From Evernia prunastri (Eukaryota > Ascomycota > Lecanoromycetes > Lecanorales > Parmeliaceae), in the NCBI GenBank assembly GCA_003184365.1, contig NKYR01000252.1, positions 1 to 10,865 on the forward strand: a stretch of 10,865 nt of DNA. The letters run 5' to 3'. Made by a program: the position numbers and the translations under genes. The notes beneath the pieces are model-generated. The model worked only from the letters and a program-made list of their open reading frames with translations, searched no databases and had not been told where the DNA came from. This document shows positions 8,072-10,865 of this stretch, piece by piece. Each line of letters starts with the position of its first letter. Position 1 is the stretch's first letter.

Positions 8072-8544
8072 TCATCTCAGTACCGTCTCCGTCATCCTCG
8101 CACCTGCCGCCTGCTCCTCTCTAACAACCTCGGATAGCCGACCTCTAGTCATCACCGCTCGGTCTCCAATCGTCTGTCTTACATCCTGCGGCACGCGCTG
8201 GCGCAGTTTCTCGACCCTTGTTGCTTCGCATTCAATCTACATTCTATATCGACCAAGGGTTCTTCACTGCGCCCCTCGGAGATATCCAACTGTGGAGCCA
8301 GGTCAGCTGCAGCTGCAGCTGCCTAGGCATTACGCGCTAGGACTTCTGCAATAGATCAGATGTACTGCATCCTCTCCGATCCACAGCAAAAAGTGAGATC
8401 ACCGTCTCAAGGCCACGTCACCAGAACGAGTGTGAATGCGGGAACCTGCCAGGCAGACACGCGGATAACACTGTCGATCAAGGCGAGCACACCATCTTTT
8501 GACTCCATTCCTTGATTTTGACTCACCGCCACTACTCGGCGCAT
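8072..8544 (-). pseudogene. Decayed, unrecognised coding remnant
   Basis: On the - strand one frame starts ATG 8544-8542 and reads MRRVVAVSQNQGMESKDGVL, then ALIDSVIRVSAWQVPAFTLV to a TGA at 8409-8407. The same frame resumes for 16 codons to TGA 8358-8356, for 10 more to TAG 8325-8323, and then AAAAADLAPQLDISEGRSEE up to about 8225. There the likely reading moves to another frame, RVEKLRQRVPQDVRQTIGDR followed by RLSEVVREEQAAGARMTETV, ending TGA 8074-8072. That last part is strongly helical. Three in-frame stops and one frameshift make this a relic, although some gaps could be introns. It sits upstream of the chromodomain gene in the same direction. No family is recognised. Confidence 0.4.
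8304..8321. repeat. Triple CAGCTG palindromic repeat
   Basis: Three tandem copies of the self-complementary hexamer CAGCTG make an 18-bp perfect palindrome. On the - strand it supplies the alanine run of the decayed remnant. CAGCTG is also an E-box sequence, but no regulatory role is shown. Confidence 0.85.
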
Positions 8545-8737
8545 GCTCAGCGTCCCTCATACTATGTCACCCGATCACGGCCGAGGGACGATCCCTGTCC
8601 ACTCGGCTAGCAGGATTTTGAGGAGGTATTCCTCTCATTGGTTGTATGGCAGTCGTCTTCGGGTCAGGCAGTTGCTTCGCGATGGAGTGCTCGCCGTAAT
8701 CTGAAGTTTCCCACCAATGCCGTCGCAGAGTCGCAGA

Positions 8738-9028
8738 TCAGCTGAACGGTGGTGAAACAGTGGCTGGCACAGAAATACCGAAGCAGGAAGGTCCAAAGCA
8801 GTAGATTCGAGCGACGAGGCGCTCCACCATGGTTGAAAAAGGAATCATCTCCGTTTGTTGGGAGCTGAGTTGTAGCGCGGGCGACAAGGTACAAGGCGGC
8901 GAATAAGAGAGTTCACCTTTATCGCTGGCTCCAGCCGTAGGCGAAAATGGGCAGGTTAAGAGACGACAAGGGTGAGAGGTGCAGCAAAGTGATCCCGAAA
9001 GGAAAGGCCATTCAGCAAAATGCCTCAT
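8738..9028 (-). CDS. Candidate small cysteine-rich ORF (96 codons) behind a TATA promoter
   Basis: ATG 9028-9026 is the first ATG downstream of the leftward TATA box at 9198-9203, about 170 nt away, and opens 96 codons to TGA at 8740-8738. The product begins MRHFAEWPFLSGSLCCTSHP and is rich in Cys, Ser and Pro; no domain or clear signal peptide is recognised. A competing frame on the same strand (open to TGA 8666-8664) has a hydrophobic start, LLFAALYLVARATTQLPTN, and could be used if the GTGAAC at about 8919 is a splice donor. Which frame is translated, if either, cannot be decided here. The leader may instead belong to a gene whose body has decayed into the 8072-8544 remnant. Confidence 0.25.
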   Translation of the reverse strand: MRHFAEWPFLSGSLCCTSHPCRLLTCPFSPTAGASDKGELSYSPPCTLSPALQLSSQQTEMIPFSTMVERLVARIYCFGPSCFGISVPATVSPPFS

Positions 9029-9203
9029 GCAAAGCTCAAAGCACAGCAATCGGCGATGGTCGGCAGAAGCTAGCTAGGCAGCCAAGGGTGGGAGAGGTTG
9101 CGCAGATCCTTGCAATACGAGAAGGAGCGAGGGGTTGGCAGAGAGATGTGGAAAAAAGATGAAGGAGGAAGTGGGAAAACAGCGAGGGGTGCAGGTCTTT
9201 ATA
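9029..9203 (-). promoter_or_regulatory. Leftward TATA promoter and pyrimidine-rich 5' leader
   Basis: On the - strand GGTATAAAGACC (TATA box 9203-9198) is followed by about 90 nt of C and T, including CCCACTTCCTCCTTCATC and CCAACCCCTCGCTCCTTC. A TATA box followed by a CT-rich leader is characteristic of well-expressed filamentous-fungal genes. The GC-rich flank upstream ends abruptly at the AT island near 9325. The purine-rich + strand makes long open frames here (8947-9370), which I regard as shadows. Confidence 0.55.
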
Positions 9204-9324
9204 CCTTGGAGAAAGCGGCGGGTGGGGCGATGCTGGGCGCCTTGCCCGAAGAGGCGACGCTAAACCCAAAAGGGCCGCGCTTGGCCTGGAAGCAGGAAAG
9301 GGCGGACATTTCACCGCGACGCAG

Positions 9325-9799
9325 ATTATTTTATAAAAAACTCTATTATAGAGTCTTTGATATAGTGTGAATAAATAAATGTTATTATATCGTCGCAATA
9401 ACGCGATAAGCGCGAATATTATTTCTTAACAAGTTTTCGTTATAGAGACGTTAGCGTTTTAAATAACTCTTTTTTCTTTTCTCGTAGAGATTTGAAATTT
9501 TTTTAATAAGCGTTTCGATAACTCTTTTTCTTTTCTCTTTAAAAGTTTGAGATTTTTAATAAACATTAATCTCTTAGACGTCTAAAGATTAAAATTTAGA
9601 AGAAAAGACACTTATTAGATTATAGTTTGTTAGTCGTCTACTAATCGATTATGCTTGATGTTGTTATCAGATATCGAAATATCGTTATCTTGACGACTCT
9701 TCTTAATATCGTTATTCTTTCGAATCTTACGAAAGATCGAAGATGGCGAAAGTAACGTATCTATTTCAGAGAACTTAACGAATATACGTATATCGAGTC
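9325..9799. repeat. RIP-like AT-rich island
   Basis: GC content drops sharply at about 9325 and recovers at 9800. By hand count the 475 bp hold only about 6 CpA but about 30 CpG, with TpA abundant. CpA loss with CpG survival is the signature of repeat-induced point mutation (C to T at CpA on both strands) rather than CpG methylation decay. No long open frame survives. It is probably an old mutated repeat whose identity I cannot recover; the retrotransposon LTR starts at its right edge. Confidence 0.7.
9454..9564. repeat. Imperfect tandem duplication inside the AT island
   Basis: Two units of about 55 bp, at 9454-9509 and 9510-9564, share the order GCGTTT, ATAACTCTTTTTCTTTTCTC, a TTTGA-containing purine block and TTTTTAATAA. 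They differ by point changes and small indels, so the duplication is older than at least part of the mutation. Confidence 0.7.
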
Positions 9800-10024
9800 T
9801 GTTACGGACGTACCCTAGCTGTCAGGTACAAAGGGAGTGTTTATGGCTATGTGTCAGGCACATAGAGTATTTATTGGTCATTGACACATTCTCATTATCA
9901 CATAGGCTAGCGGGGATTCTTCCTAGTATTTAAGCGCTCTTCTCCTGTGTACATATTCGCTCTTTATCTAGTTGTCTTATTCAATTTACCCCCATTAGAC
10001 TTGACTCTGGGCACGGTTCTGACA
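9800..10024 (+). mobile_element. 5' LTR of a Ty3/Gypsy-type retrotransposon
   Basis: The LTR begins TGTTACGG at the edge of the AT island and ends GGTTCTGACA, so it has TGT...ACA ends (225 bp). A TATA-like TATTTAAG lies at 9927-9934. The upstream U3 holds a direct repeat (TGTCAGG-type units at 9820-9844 and 9852-9874) and a perfect 7-bp hairpin CTATGTG/CACATAG at 9847-9853/9859-9865. A leader and a gag-like start follow downstream. The right end is supported by the complementary primer-site sequence that starts 3 nt later. A solo 5' end is seen; the 3' LTR and pol genes are outside the window. The LTR is not AT-skewed, so this insertion looks younger than the island beside it. Confidence 0.72.
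9927..9934 (+). promoter_or_regulatory. LTR TATA-like box
   Basis: TATTTAAG stands 39 nt before the sequence ATCTAGTTGT (9966-9975). If transcription starts near 9966, it fits a normal fungal TATA-to-start distance. Confidence 0.5.
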
Positions 10025-10026
10025 CT

Positions 10027-10036
10027 ACAACTAGAT
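10027..10036 (+). other. Putative self-priming primer-binding site
   Basis: ACAACTAGAT, two bases after the LTR end, is the perfect reverse complement of ATCTAGTTGT at 9966-9975 within the LTR. In the Tf1/sushi group of Ty3/Gypsy elements the first bases of the transcript fold back onto a site just after the 5' LTR and prime minus-strand synthesis without a tRNA. No TGG-initiated tRNA site is seen at this position. Confidence 0.6.
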
Positions 10037-10462
10037 CATCCACCCTTCCGTTCGTACTGACAAGCGAACAGTAAAAGAAAATTGTCATCGGGACCGTTGT
10101 GAAGACGTTTCGACGTCAGATCATTGGGCATCCGGGTGTGGCCTACCTACGGGCAAAACGAACCATTCGTGGCTAGGACTTGTTGACCACAAGGAAAACC
10201 CCTTACGAGGAGGTACTGCTGCATACGTGCAAGCACCCCAGCATTCGTGCAAACAACCCCCCTAACAAAAAGAACAAACTTCATTAAAGAACAAAGACTT
10301 CTTTCTCCGCTCCGCATCCAACTCCGCCTGGACGTTCTTCCTTAAGCAGTCAAGAAACCACCCCATCAAGCTGTTACCATTCAAAAGAACACCATTCAAA
10401 GCATTACCAGTCTTCGTGGCACCTCAAACGGATAAGAAACGAGTGTGCTAGACAGTGACAAC
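10037..10462 (+). mobile_element. Retrotransposon 5' leader
   Basis: This is untranslated sequence between the primer site and the gag ATG. It contains a short direct repeat ACCATTCAAA (10377-10386 and 10391-10400), and most of it (10144-10451) is repeated at the window end. No open frame of note is present. Confidence 0.55.
10144..10451 (+). repeat. 308-bp direct repeat, copy 1 (in the leader)
   Basis: This copy is matched base for base, at an offset of 414, by 10558-10865, apart from one difference (G at 10401, A at 10815). It starts TACCTACGGGC and ends GTGTGCTAG. Confidence 0.95.
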
Positions 10463-10556
10463 ATGGCACGAGGAAAAGATGTTGAGAGTTCAGAAGATGA
10501 GGCTACTCCACTTGATATGGCGGAACTCCAGGAGTCTCTCAAGGACATTCAAGAAG
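10463..10556 (+). CDS. gag: Start of retrotransposon gag, truncated at an N
   Basis: ATG 10463 (context ACAACATGG) opens 31 codons: MARGKDVESSEDEATP, then LDMAELQESLKDIQE. An acidic, helix-forming N-terminus at this distance from the LTR is what fungal Ty3/Gypsy gag proteins show, and the position makes gag the obvious candidate. The frame is cut at 10557 by an N, after which the sequence switches to a copy of the leader and reaches a stop. No capsid or zinc-knuckle motif is included, so the identification rests on context. Confidence 0.55.
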
Positions 10557-10557
10557 N
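10557..10557. other. Single-base assembly gap (N)
   Basis: This is the only ambiguous base in the window. It sits exactly where unique gag sequence changes to repeated leader sequence. Confidence 0.9.
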
Positions 10558-10865
10558 TACCTACGGGCAAAACGAACCATTCGTGGCTAGGACTTGTTGA
10601 CCACAAGGAAAACCCCTTACGAGGAGGTACTGCTGCATACGTGCAAGCACCCCAGCATTCGTGCAAACAACCCCCCTAACAAAAAGAACAAACTTCATTA
10701 AAGAACAAAGACTTCTTTCTCCGCTCCGCATCCAACTCCGCCTGGACGTTCTTCCTTAAGCAGTCAAGAAACCACCCCATCAAGCTGTTACCATTCAAAA
10801 GAACACCATTCAAAACATTACCAGTCTTCGTGGCACCTCAAACGGATAAGAAACGAGTGTGCTAG
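10558..10865 (+). repeat. 308-bp direct repeat, copy 2 (ends with the window)
   Basis: This second copy of the leader segment starts directly after the N at 10557 and stops exactly at the window end. The single N and the flush end suggest that a second, short contig from another copy of the same element, or an unmerged overlap, was joined here. Confidence 0.95.

Noticed and set aside
8947..9370. + strand open frames of 71 and 90 codons
   Set aside because: They arise from the purine-rich complement of a CT-rich leader and promoter.
10124..10140. TTGGGCATCCGGG as a tRNA primer-binding site, with the LTR ending at 10123
   Set aside because: No tRNA 3' end that I know fits it well, and the TGT...ACA ends plus the self-complementary site place the LTR end at 10024.
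1..10865. tRNA, rRNA, CRISPR array, bacterial operon or defence system
   Set aside because: No cloverleaf with intact A and B boxes, no regularly spaced repeats and no prokaryotic gene organisation were found on reading both strands.

Overview
The window reads as nuclear DNA of a filamentous ascomycete (Pezizomycotina-type fungus). Genes are split by short introns of 51-78 nt with GT...AG ends and fungal branch sites (one is a perfect TACTAAC). The recognisable proteins belong to fungal families. An AT-rich island shows the CpA-depleted, CpG-retaining signature of repeat-induced point mutation (RIP). A Ty3/Gypsy-type LTR retrotransposon begins at the right edge. Nothing looks bacterial: there are no operons, no Shine-Dalgarno-driven genes and no CRISPR array.

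Layout, left to right: the last 38 codons of an unrecognised + strand gene (2-118); a non-coding stretch with small hairpins; a broken open region (667-987); a + strand three-exon gene of a fungal PD-(D/E)XK-like family carrying one in-frame TAA (1019-2140); a frameshifted coding remnant (2276-2739); an intact - strand zinc-binding 3CxxC-type gene (2839-3321); a gene-poor stretch with two short open regions (4048-4266, 4342-4563); a long decayed + strand coding remnant (5077-5737); an intact five-exon - strand chromodomain gene of 578 codons (7908 down to 5924); a decayed - strand remnant (8544-8072); a TATA-type promoter firing leftward from about 9200; a RIP-like AT island (about 9325-9799); and the 5' LTR, leader and first 31 gag codons of a retrotransposon (9800-10556), followed by an N and a second copy of 308 bp of the leader.

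The genes do not form a pathway. The region looks like accessory sequence: two credible intact genes, one nearly intact pseudogene and several eroded remnants. The two most informative results are the chromodomain gene, rebuilt from five exons whose phases all agree, and a 10-nt perfect complementarity between the LTR and the bases just after it, which fits Tf1/sushi-type self-primed reverse transcription. The last 308 bp is probably an assembly artefact. I see no evidence for a new defence or multi-gene system.
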